In this document: piece after piece, positions 1 through 5,493 of the stretch
How the letters are laid out: each line of letters opens with the position of its first letter
Numbering within the stretch: the stretch's first letter is position 1
Source: an uncultured Clostridia bacterium
GTDB taxonomy: Bacteria > Bacillota > Clostridia > Lachnospirales > Lachnospiraceae
Assembly: GCA_947178015.1 (NCBI GenBank)
Contig: CAMWWW010000173.1
Location: 1 to 5,493 of the forward strand
Length of the DNA: 5,493 bases
Direction of reading: 5' to 3'
Notes under the pieces: generated by a model
Told to the model about the DNA's origin: nothing
The model's database searches: none
Seen by the model: only the letters and a program-made list of their open reading frames with translations
Translations under genes and position numbers: made by a program

Positions 1-1283
1 AGGATATTCAGTCCGTAAAGGATCATATTCTGCCTGTGATGGATAAGAAACCGTTTCTGTTTGTCGATAAAGCGGCACTGACAGATGATTTGCTGATATT
101 TGTAGAAAAGAATCCACAGCTTACAGTGGTTTCCGTTAACTCATACAGTTATTCGTCAGACAGTGATCTGCCAAACGTACTGTTTGTAAAGAAACCGGTA
201 ACTGCAATGATGATCACTGCCATTTATAATAATGAAGAGTATCTTGATGAGCATATGGGCGATGAAATCTATGATTTTATGGCGGAAACGGCAAAAATTC
301 TCATTGTTGATGACAATACCGTAAACCTTACAGTGGCAGAAGGGCTTTTAGAGCCGCTTGGAATGGAAATTGATACGGCACTGGGCGGCAAGGAAGCGAT
401 TGAGAAGATTTCGGAAACATCTTATGATTTGATTTTAATGGATCACATGATGCCGGAGATTGACGGCGTAGAGACGACGCGTATTATCCGGCGTTTCCAC
501 AAGGAGTATGACAACGTGCCGATTATTGCACTGACTGCAAATGCGGTGGGTGGTGTGAAAAATATGTTCCTTGAGGAGGGCATGAATGACTTTATTGCAA
601 AGCCAATAGAGGTTCACGTATTGATTAACAAGGTAAAGCACTGGCTGCCAAAAAATAAGATTACAAAGGGCGTCAAGAGCGCTGCCCATACAAAAAGCAC
701 ACTTCCCCAAATAGAAGGAATTGATTCGGCAGCAGCAATTAAAATGCTTGGAAATGAAAAAGTATTTTGGTCTATTTTAAAGGATTACTGTAGGATTATC
801 CCTCAGAAAACAGCGGTGATTAAAGAATATTACGAGACGGAGAACTGGAAAAACTATACGGTTGAAGTACATGCGCTGAAAAGCTCGTCAAGGCAGATTG
901 GCGCAATGGAGCTTGCCAAAAAGGCAGAGCTGCTTGAAAAAGCGGGTAATGAGCTGGACATCGAAACGATTCGGTCTGATACACAGGCGGCGCTTGATGA
1001 GTACGCACACTATTATGAAATTCTAAAGGCGTATTTCACAGAGGAGAAAAGTGAGGCGACAGAGGAATTGACGAATGACGTTTTGCGCACAGTGTTTGAA
1101 GCAATAGAAAACGCGATTGAGGAGCTTGATACGGATATGCTCGAGGAAGCGGTTCGTAAGTTGAGTGTATACAAGCTTGATGACGTCAGCTCCGGATATT
1201 ATAACAAAATGCTCAAGGCAGTTGAGGATATGGATGCCTATGCCTGCGAGGATATTATGACGGAATGGAAAGGGATATTATAA
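1..1283 (+). CDS. Hybrid sensor histidine kinase, C-terminal part (receiver + HPt), 5' truncated by window edge
   Basis: The reading frame is open from the left edge (first full codon at base 3), so the GTG/ATG codons at 36-41 are internal and the true start lies outside. The visible 426 residues contain, in order: the end of a degenerate receiver-like domain (to about base 285, with a FVKKP motif but no visible acidic pocket in the part present); a complete receiver with the acidic pair DD (309-314), phospho-acceptor Asp in LMDHMMP (441-443), Thr in ALTANA (534-536) and Lys in IAKPI (600-602); an HPt domain (about 700-1030) with phospho-acceptor His in VHALKSSSRQIGA (870-872); and a C-terminal acidic helical region (about 1060-1280). 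All catalytic residues of receiver and HPt are intact, so a working multistep phosphorelay is expected. The kinase core and sensor part are not in the window, so the signal is unknown. The stop lies 8 bases before the likely start of the next gene, which suggests co-transcription. Family assignment is firm; naming it a hybrid kinase rather than a kinase-less receiver-HPt protein is inference. Confidence 0.88.
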   Translation, partial: DIQSVKDHILPVMDKKPFLFVDKAALTDDLLIFVEKNPQLTVVSVNSYSYSSDSDLPNVLFVKKPVTAMMITAIYNNEEYLDEHMGDEIYDFMAETAKILIVDDNTVNLTVAEGLLEPLGMEIDTALGGKEAIEKISETSYDLILMDHMMPEIDGVETTRIIRRFHKEYDNVPIIALTANAVGGVKNMFLEEGMNDFIAKPIEVHVLINKVKHWLPKNKITKGVKSAAHTKSTLPQIEGIDSAAAIKMLGNEKVFWSILKDYCRIIPQKTAVIKEYYETENWKNYTVEVHALKSSSRQIGAMELAKKAELLEKAGNELDIETIRSDTQAALDEYAHYYEILKAYFTEEKSEATEELTNDVLRTVFEAIENAIEELDTDMLEEAVRKLSVYKLDDVSSGYYNKMLKAVEDMDAYACEDIMTEWKGIL

Positions 1284-1291
1284 TCGAAATT

Positions 1292-2287
1292 ATGCAAAAA
1301 AATAGAACAAGACGTTTTTTCCTGTCAGCGGTATTGTGTGTGCTGATGTGTATGCTGCTGCTGACAGGCTGTAAGAGCAGTGCGAACCACACAGGGATAG
1401 CGAAGTATAGCATTGTCTGCACAACCTTTGCACAGTATGACTGGATTCGGGAAATACTTGGAGCGCATTCTGATAACTTTGAACTGACCTATTTGCTGGA
1501 GAAGGGCGGCGATTTGCATAGCTACCAGCCGACCGCGGAAAGCATGGCAAGGATTTCGTCTGCGGATTTGTTTGTATATGTCGGCGGAGAGTCGGACGAG
1601 TGGGTAGAGGAAGCACTAAAAGGTGCGGTCAATCAAGAGATGAGTGTGGTAAACCTGATTGACACATTGGGCGACCGCGTTTGGGAGGAAGAAGTGGTTG
1701 AGGGAATGCAGACGCATGAGGAGCATGAGGAGCATTCAGACGGGGAAACGGAGTATGACGAACACATATGGCTGTCTCTTAGAAATGCCGCCCATCTGAC
1801 CGATGCGCTCTCTGAAAAAATAGGGCAGCTCGATGCCGAAAATGCCGCATATTATGCTGAAAATGCGGAGGCATATATTCAGGAGCTGCATGCGCTTGAC
1901 GATGCGTATGCTGATGCGGTAAACAGGGCAGAGCGCAATACCCTTTTGTTCGGAGACCGTTTTCCATTTCGCTATATGACCGAGGATTATGGAATTGATT
2001 ATTACGCGGCATTTGCCGGATGCAGTACGGAAACCGACGCGAGCTTTGAAACCATCACGTTTCTTTCAGGGAAGGCGGATGAGCTGGAGCTTCACACGAT
2101 TTTGGCGATAGAAGGCTCAGACCAGCGAATTGCCGAGATTATCAGGCAGAACACGCGCAGTCAGAATCAGGAAATCCTTACCATGAACTCGTTACAGTCA
2201 GTGACGGCAAAGGAGATTGAGAGCGGATTTACTTATCTGGGAGCGATGCGGGATAATTTGGAAGTATTAAAAAAGGCATTATTTTAA
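1292..2287 (+). CDS. Zinc/manganese-type ABC transporter substrate-binding lipoprotein (ZnuA/TroA family), orphan
   Basis: Predicted extracellular, membrane-anchored metal-binding lipoprotein of cluster 9 (ZnuA/AdcA/TroA) solute-binding proteins. From ATG 1292 it has 331 residues, a normal length. The signal peptide has a basic start (KNRTRR), a hydrophobic core and lipobox LLTGC with lipidated Cys27. Family features: CTTFAQYDWIREILG near residue 43; metal-ligand His76 in DLHSYQPT; a short His/Glu-rich loop (THEEHEEHSDGE, 141-152); His158 in DEHIWLSLRNA; GDRFPFRY near 221-228 where classical ZnuA has the third His; Glu274 in LAIEGSDQ; and a C-terminal SLQSVT...GFTYL motif. In-frame ATG 1265 would overlap the kinase gene by 19 bases and has a GAGGA 12 bases upstream, but it adds the acidic stretch MERDIIIEI ahead of the signal peptide, so 1292 is preferred; 1292 lacks a well-spaced ribosome site and may depend on coupling to the upstream gene. 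No permease or ATPase gene follows, so it may use a remote ABC system or act as a ligand-presenting sensor partner. Family confident; metal specificity not. Confidence 0.87.
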   Translation: MQKNRTRRFFLSAVLCVLMCMLLLTGCKSSANHTGIAKYSIVCTTFAQYDWIREILGAHSDNFELTYLLEKGGDLHSYQPTAESMARISSADLFVYVGGESDEWVEEALKGAVNQEMSVVNLIDTLGDRVWEEEVVEGMQTHEEHEEHSDGETEYDEHIWLSLRNAAHLTDALSEKIGQLDAENAAYYAENAEAYIQELHALDDAYADAVNRAERNTLLFGDRFPFRYMTEDYGIDYYAAFAGCSTETDASFETITFLSGKADELELHTILAIEGSDQRIAEIIRQNTRSQNQEILTMNSLQSVTAKEIESGFTYLGAMRDNLEVLKKALF

Positions 2288-2294
2288 CAGAACT

Positions 2295-2300
2295 TAGGAG
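2295..2300 (+). promoter_or_regulatory. Ribosome binding site deciding the EamA gene start
   Basis: TAGGAG ends 9 bases before ATG 2310, a normal spacing. The in-frame TTG at 2301 abuts this site directly and so is an implausible start. Confidence 0.7.
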
Positions 2301-2309
2301 TTGTACAGA

Positions 2310-3230
2310 ATGAATCGATTTGTATTGCGTCAGTCATTAATCCTGTTTCTCACAGCGTGCATATGGGGATTGGGATTTATCGCACAAAGCGTTGGCATGG
2401 ACTATGTTGAGCCGTTTACTTTTACGGCTGCAAGAAATATCCTCGCTTTTCTCGTGCTTGTGCCATATATTGCGCTAATGGATAAAAGAAAACAAAAAAA
2501 TGACACGAGTGTCATAAAACAGAATAAAAAAATTCTCATTATCGGAGGCATATGCTGCGGCATCTGCCTCTTTGCAGCGAGTACCCTGCAGCAGTTTGGG
2601 GTGAAGCATACCACAGTCGGCAAAGCCGGTTTTATTACGGCAATGTACATGGTACTTGTGCCGATATTTGGTATTTTTTTGCACAAAAAAGCAGGGATGA
2701 AGGTTTGGACGGCAGTGGCGCTGGCTTTGCTTGGAATGTATTTTTTGTGTATCACGAAAGGGGAATTTCGCCTGCAACTGGGCGACAGCTTTGTGTTTGC
2801 CTGTGCGGTCGGATTTACCGTTCATATTCTTGTGATTGATTATTTTTCCCCGAAATCGGATGGGGTAAAGCTTTCCTGCATACAGTTTTTGGTATGTGCG
2901 GCATTGTCAACGGTATGTATGCTGATTTTTGAGAAACCGGATATGGGTGATATTTTTGCGGCGGGCATTCCAATTTTATATGCCGGCGTTCTGTCAAGCG
3001 GTGTCGCATATACGTTGCAGATTGTGGGACAAAAAGGGATGAACCCGACGGTTGCATCCCTGATTTTGAGCTTGGAATCCGTAGTATCTGTGCTTGCCGG
3101 CTGGCTGATTTTAGACCAAAAGCTTTCCATAAGAGAAATCTGCGGATGTGTGCTGGCATTTGCGGCAATTATTCTCGTGCAGTTGCCGGACAGGAAAGAC
3201 TGCAAGATACATACTCACAGCACAGAATAA
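2310..3230 (+). CDS. EamA/DMT-superfamily transporter, 10 TM
   Basis: Polytopic inner-membrane protein of 306 residues, the usual size for the drug/metabolite transporter superfamily, with two EamA repeats (about residues 8-148 and 157-292). Hydrophobic segments fall at roughly 9-29, 36-56, 74-92, 104-124, 130-148, 158-177, 189-206, 217-237, 250-268 and 275-292. Typical family signatures are visible: CIWGLGFIAQ in helix 1, FTFTAARNILAF in helix 2, GFITAMYMVLVPIFG in repeat 1, and GVLSSGVAYTLQIVGQ followed by PTVASLILSLESVVSVLAGW in repeat 2. Members export or import metabolites, amino acids, nucleotides or drugs; the sequence does not fix the substrate. The start ATG 2310 is chosen for its TAGGAG site. 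It lies 22 bases after the metal-binding lipoprotein gene and is probably in the same operon. Its last 16 bases overlap the 3' end of the convergent lrgB gene. The tail after helix 10 is short and polar (DRKDCKIHTHSTE). Confidence 0.9.
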   Translation: MNRFVLRQSLILFLTACIWGLGFIAQSVGMDYVEPFTFTAARNILAFLVLVPYIALMDKRKQKNDTSVIKQNKKILIIGGICCGICLFAASTLQQFGVKHTTVGKAGFITAMYMVLVPIFGIFLHKKAGMKVWTAVALALLGMYFLCITKGEFRLQLGDSFVFACAVGFTVHILVIDYFSPKSDGVKLSCIQFLVCAALSTVCMLIFEKPDMGDIFAAGIPILYAGVLSSGVAYTLQIVGQKGMNPTVASLILSLESVVSVLAGWLILDQKLSIREICGCVLAFAAIILVQLPDRKDCKIHTHSTE

Positions 3231-3916
3231 ATCCACGAAAAGACAGAGGCGCCGATAACCGTCAAAATACCTGCAACCGCAATGGAAAGGCTGCTCATGG
3301 CACCTTCGATTTCGCCCAGCTCCATTGCCTTTGCGGTGCCGATGGCATGAGCGGCGGAACCGATAGCCAGTCCTTTTGCGATAGGCTCTTTGATGCCAAA
3401 AGCTTTGCAGATAAATTCAGCCAGAATGTTTCCGAGAACGCCTGTGATTACAATGACCAAAACTGTGATATTGACATATCCGCCAAGCTCCTCGGAAACA
3501 CTCATGCCGATTGCCGTCGTGATAGACTTTGGCAGGAAGGTTACATATTCCTGCTGATTCAGCCCGAAAAGCAGGGCGAGGATAAGCACCGTAACAAGGC
3601 TTGTCAGCACGCCCGACACAATTCCTGCAATCACCGCGGCGAGATTTTTCTTTAGCAGCGCAAGCTGCTCATACAGCGGAATGGCAAGGCAGACCGTCGC
3701 GGGAGTAAGAAACCAGCTTAGATATTTGGCACTCAGATTATAGGTATCGTAGTCCACATGCGCCGCTAAGAGTATGGCAATCGTAACGATAATGGAGATT
3801 AGAAGCGGATTAAAAAGACTGCTTTTTAATTTTTCCTTGAGCTTGAGACCAAGCATATAGGAGAGAAGGCTGATTGCCGCACCGGCAAAGATTGAAGTCT
3901 GCATAAATTCATTCAT
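3215..3916 (-). CDS. lrgB: LrgB/CidB-family membrane protein (holin-antiholin-like / pyruvate- or glycolate-type transporter subunit)
   Basis: A 233-residue integral membrane protein with the diagnostic LrgB signatures: LSWFLTPATVCLAIPLYEQ (about 66-84), LPKSITTAIGMSVSEELGG (128-146) and a GSAAHAIGTAKAMELGE stretch (186-202) followed by EGAMSSLSIAVAG. Length and order match the family. LrgB proteins act with LrgA; they were first described as antiholin-like modulators of murein hydrolase and cell lysis, and relatives are known as pyruvate transporters (Bacillus PftAB, Streptococcus LrgAB) or glycolate/glycerate transporters (plant PLGG1). Which role applies here cannot be read from the sequence. 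The start ATG at 3916 is chosen because AAAGGAG lies 11 bases upstream (3934-3928); in-frame upstream ATG codons at 3958 and 3937 lack such a site and would increase the overlap with lrgA. The gene overlaps lrgA by 8 bases (ATGAATGA), suggesting translational coupling. Its 3' end overlaps the convergent EamA gene. Confidence 0.92.
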   Translation of the reverse strand: MNEFMQTSIFAGAAISLLSYMLGLKLKEKLKSSLFNPLLISIIVTIAILLAAHVDYDTYNLSAKYLSWFLTPATVCLAIPLYEQLALLKKNLAAVIAGIVSGVLTSLVTVLILALLFGLNQQEYVTFLPKSITTAIGMSVSEELGGYVNITVLVIVITGVLGNILAEFICKAFGIKEPIAKGLAIGSAAHAIGTAKAMELGEIEGAMSSLSIAVAGILTVIGASVFSWIYSVL

Positions 3917-4274
3917 TGCTTTTTTTGCTCCTTTCATGCCGGATGATTGCCTGCGCAACGCGGCCGCTCACTGCCATGACAGCAACAAGCACGACGACTG
4001 TGATGACCACAACAGGAATAAGCATCGGTTTTAAGATACCCCATGATGCCATTAGCCCCACTCCTGCCGGAATGAACATGACAGGCATTGTCTCTATCAA
4101 AAATTTTCCGGCGTCTTTTACAGCCTCCGGTTTGAGGATGCCTGTCACAAGGCATACAAAAAGAATTGCCATACCATAGATGCTTGCCGGTACAGGCAGC
4201 GGCAGTACGGCTTTAAGGATTTCACCAATAAATGAAATCAAAAGAATGATTAAAAATTGTTTTAAGTATTTCAA
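3909..4274 (-). CDS. lrgA: LrgA/CidA-family membrane protein
   Basis: Small four-helix membrane protein (hydrophobic segments near 5-23, 28-46, 60-80 and 84-106) with the family signatures LPLPVPASIYGM (24-35) and MPVMFIPAGVGLMASWGIL (63-81). It is the partner of LrgB: in staphylococci these are holin/antiholin-like proteins, while in other Firmicutes LrgAB-type pairs move pyruvate. The start is not ATG. TTG at 4274 is preferred because GGGGAAG (4290-4284) sits 9 bases upstream and the product then begins MKYLKQFLIILL, as expected for the family, giving 121 residues. The alternative GTG at 4292 adds six residues (MGKCLV) and has no clear ribosome site. The stop codon lies inside the lrgB start region, with an 8-base overlap. 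No lytS/lytR-type regulator is present in the window, and I saw no convincing LytTR operator upstream. Confidence 0.9.
   Translation of the reverse strand: MKYLKQFLIILLISFIGEILKAVLPLPVPASIYGMAILFVCLVTGILKPEAVKDAGKFLIETMPVMFIPAGVGLMASWGILKPMLIPVVVITVVVLVAVMAVSGRVAQAIIRHERSKKSNE
3928..3934 (-). promoter_or_regulatory. Ribosome binding site of lrgB, inside lrgA
   Basis: On the minus strand AAAGGAG lies 11 bases before ATG 3916, within the last codons of lrgA. It decides the lrgB start against the two in-frame upstream ATG codons. Confidence 0.65.
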
Positions 4275-4283
4275 GACTAAACA

Positions 4284-4290
4284 CTTCCCC
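4284..4290 (-). promoter_or_regulatory. Ribosome binding site supporting a TTG start for lrgA
   Basis: On the minus strand GGGGAAG ends 9 bases before TTG 4274. It overlaps the alternative GTG start at 4292, which therefore cannot use it. Confidence 0.5.
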
Positions 4291-4403
4291 ACTTTTATCC
4301 GATATTATGATATAGTTATATTCTTTGCTATTCTAACACAGTGAATGCCTTTTGGAAAGAAAAAGTCGTTCTATTTTGGGGCATTATCTTGGAACATAGA
4401 TAG

Positions 4404-4428
4404 AAAATTTTGTATTTTGTAAAATTTT
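4404..4428. repeat. A/T-only inverted/direct repeat (AAAATTTT, 9-base spacer, AAAATTTT)
   Basis: Two copies of the self-complementary octamer AAAATTTT at 4404-4411 and 4421-4428, separated by GTATTTTGT; a third copy lies at 4473-4480. The spacer region also forms a tandem ATTTTGT ATTTTGT (4407-4420). It could be an operator for an AT-favouring regulator or simply a base-composition effect. Confidence 0.4.
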
Positions 4429-4436
4429 AGTGGCAA

Positions 4437-4466
4437 TTTACATAAAGTTGTGCTAAACTGTATACG
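4437..4466 (+). promoter_or_regulatory. Putative sigma-70-type promoter for the rightward gene
   Basis: A -35-like TTTACA (4437-4442) and a -10-like TATACG (4461-4466) are separated by 18 bases, 55 bases before the start codon. A second -10-like TATAAA at 4469-4474 overlaps the area but lacks a well-placed -35. Judged by eye only. Confidence 0.4.
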
Positions 4467-4507
4467 AATATAAAAATTTTGCAGATTTTTAACGAATTGA
4501 TTGCTTT

Positions 4508-4516
4508 AAGGGGGAG
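4508..4516 (+). promoter_or_regulatory. Strong ribosome binding site of the rightward gene
   Basis: AAGGGGGAG lies 4 bases before ATG 4521, close but strongly purine-rich; it supports this start. Confidence 0.6.
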
Positions 4517-4520
4517 CAGG

Positions 4521-5493
4521 ATGCGAAAGGCACAAAAGCAGGAAATCATGGAAATGATTCAGACCTTATATGAGGCACATGATGAAATTAAAAATGATAT
4601 TGACAAAAAGAACTATGTGCTTGCACAGGACATGCTTATCCAGTGTCAGGAGTGTGCCATTACACTTGGGACAGCGATTGAAACAATGGAAGGAGAAGGA
4701 TTTGTTACGGTGTCACATGTGGAAGCGTATTGTGATATCGTGTTTCATTGCCATGAGGAGTTGAACGATGGTGATATCAGTGCAAATAAAATTTATAAGA
4801 AACTGAAAAAACAGTTGGTTTGCATTGAGAACAGCGTGCGCAATGATATTCGGATTCGCAAGGAGGTTGCATTTTTTCCATATAAGGCTTCGATGTGGGA
4901 CGCTTTGGAAAGCGTTTACTTGGCAGCAAAAGAAGATCCAGACTGCGACGCGTATGTTGTACCGATTCCATATTATGATAAAAATCCGGACGGAAGCTTG
5001 GGCGTGATGCATTATGAAGGCGGGGAATATCCGAAGAATATTGATATAACGGATTGGCAGGCATATAATTTCGAGGAAAGAAAGCCGGATGCTATTTACA
5101 TACATAATCCATATGATAATTGGAATTTGGTAACTTGTGTGCACTCGAGGTACTTTAGCAATAATCTGAAAAAGTATACAGATCAGTTGGTGTATATTCC
5201 GTATTTTATATTGGGGGAGATTGAGCCGGACGATCAGGAAAGAATTGATAAGATGAAACACTTTGTATGGACACCGGGGGTTATCAATGCGGACAAGGTT
5301 ATTGTACAGTCAGAGAAAATGAAGCAGATTTATGTGAATGAGTATCTGAAGGCAGCGAAGGAGAATGGCTTGCAAGGGTATCATATTGACAGGAAGAGGC
5401 TGGAAGAAAAGTTTTTGGGGCTTGGCTCGCCGAAGCTGGATAAGGTATTGAATACCAAAAAGGAAGATTTGGAGATACCGCAGGAGTGGTTGA
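4521..5493 (+). CDS. CDP-glycerol glycerophosphotransferase-like (GT-B-type) protein, 3' truncated by window edge
   Basis: An open frame of 324 codons with no stop before the right edge (the final TGA bases are out of frame), so the C-terminal part is missing. Residues 1 to about 112 are a charged, largely helical region with several cysteines (QCQECAITLG, CDIVFHCHEE) and no membrane segment. From about 115 a Rossmann-like half begins: KEVAFFPYKASMWDALESV, then CDAYVVPIPYYDKNPDG (142-158), KPDAIYIHNPYDNWNLVTCV (188-207), DQLVYIPYFILGE (221-233), ADKVIVQSEKMKQIY (257-271) and LGLGSPKLDKVL (299-310). The last two resemble the motifs with which TagB/TagF-type CDP-glycerol glycerophosphotransferases join their two lobes (QSE..., G.PR.D.L). 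The catalytic C-terminal lobe should lie past the edge. Role inferred: cytoplasmic transferase for a teichoic-acid-like or other surface polymer. Similar Lachnospiraceae proteins are, as I recall, often left hypothetical. A long antisense frame (4713-5261) is a shadow of this gene. Confidence 0.72.
   Translation, partial: MRKAQKQEIMEMIQTLYEAHDEIKNDIDKKNYVLAQDMLIQCQECAITLGTAIETMEGEGFVTVSHVEAYCDIVFHCHEELNDGDISANKIYKKLKKQLVCIENSVRNDIRIRKEVAFFPYKASMWDALESVYLAAKEDPDCDAYVVPIPYYDKNPDGSLGVMHYEGGEYPKNIDITDWQAYNFEERKPDAIYIHNPYDNWNLVTCVHSRYFSNNLKKYTDQLVYIPYFILGEIEPDDQERIDKMKHFVWTPGVINADKVIVQSEKMKQIYVNEYLKAAKENGLQGYHIDRKRLEEKFLGLGSPKLDKVLNTKKEDLEIPQEWL

Larger units (their letters stand above)
4275..4520. 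other. AT-rich divergent intergenic region between lrgA and the right-hand gene
   Basis: About 246 bases with no convincing open frame. It must hold the promoters for lrgAB (leftward) and for the rightward gene at 4521. The leftward promoter could not be fixed: the minus strand upstream of lrgA has several -10-like blocks around 4300-4322 (TATAAC, CATAAT) but no -35 element at proper spacing that stands out. The region also carries the A/T-only repeat at 4404-4428. Confidence 0.6.

Noticed and set aside
1715..1735. His/Glu repeats in the binding protein as a tandem DNA repeat of interest
   Set aside because: The short GAGCAT-type repeat only encodes the His-rich metal loop usual for this protein family.
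3178..3204. Inverted repeat TGCAGT...ACTGCA near the end of the EamA gene as a possible terminator
   Set aside because: Only 6 pairs with a 15-base loop, inside coding sequence, and without a T-run on either strand.
3146..3655. 169-codon + strand frame antisense to lrgB
   Set aside because: It is a mirror of the lrgB coding frame, its polar composition has no family signal, and it begins inside the end of the EamA gene.
3916..4179. 87-codon + strand frame antisense to lrgA
   Set aside because: Its Thr/Met/Ile-rich product reflects the reverse of a membrane protein gene and no ribosome site is evident.
4907..4920. cre-like (CcpA) match GGAAAGCGTTTACT
   Set aside because: Matches most of the consensus but lies about 390 bases inside a coding region with two mismatches at the outer positions; probably chance.
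4713..5261. Long open frame on the minus strand (182 codons)
   Set aside because: It lies fully antisense to the rightward gene, whose frame gives coherent family-like motifs and a strong ribosome site. The antisense product has no recognisable domain.

Overview
The window looks like a chromosomal segment from a low-to-moderate GC Gram-positive anaerobe of the Clostridia, most likely Lachnospiraceae. The reasons are purine-rich Shine-Dalgarno sites, a lipoprotein (not periplasmic) metal-binding protein, and protein sequences that read like Lachnospiraceae family members. This assignment comes from recognition and was not searched. Coding density is high and no RNA gene, mobile element or CRISPR array was seen.

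Left part (1-3230, + strand): three tightly packed co-directional genes that look like one transcription unit. The first is the C-terminal part of a hybrid sensor histidine kinase, cut by the left edge: remnant of a degenerate receiver, a complete receiver, an HPt domain and a further C-terminal helical region. Next comes a lipoprotein of the zinc/manganese ABC-transporter binding-protein family (ZnuA/TroA-like), with no permease or ATPase gene beside it. The third is a ten-helix EamA/DMT-family transporter. The gaps are about 8 and 22 bases, or a 19-base overlap for the first junction if an upstream start is used.

Middle part (3215-4274, - strand): an lrgA-lrgB (cidA/cidB-like) membrane protein pair, overlapping each other by 8 bases. 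lrgB converges on the EamA gene and the two overlap by 16 bases at their 3' ends, with no obvious terminator between them.

Right part (4275-5493): an AT-rich divergent intergenic region of about 246 bases with a plausible + strand promoter and an A/T-only repeat, followed by a + strand gene that runs off the right edge. That gene has an N-terminal helical region and then a fold resembling CDP-glycerol glycerophosphotransferase/GT-B enzymes, so it may open a cell-surface polymer locus.

Working together: the most suggestive link is the phosphorelay kinase followed directly by an orphan metal-binding lipoprotein and a transporter, which could mean that the lipoprotein supplies or senses ligand for signalling rather than serving an ABC importer. 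This is inference from gene order only. The rest is fairly ordinary; I see no clear evidence of a wholly new system.
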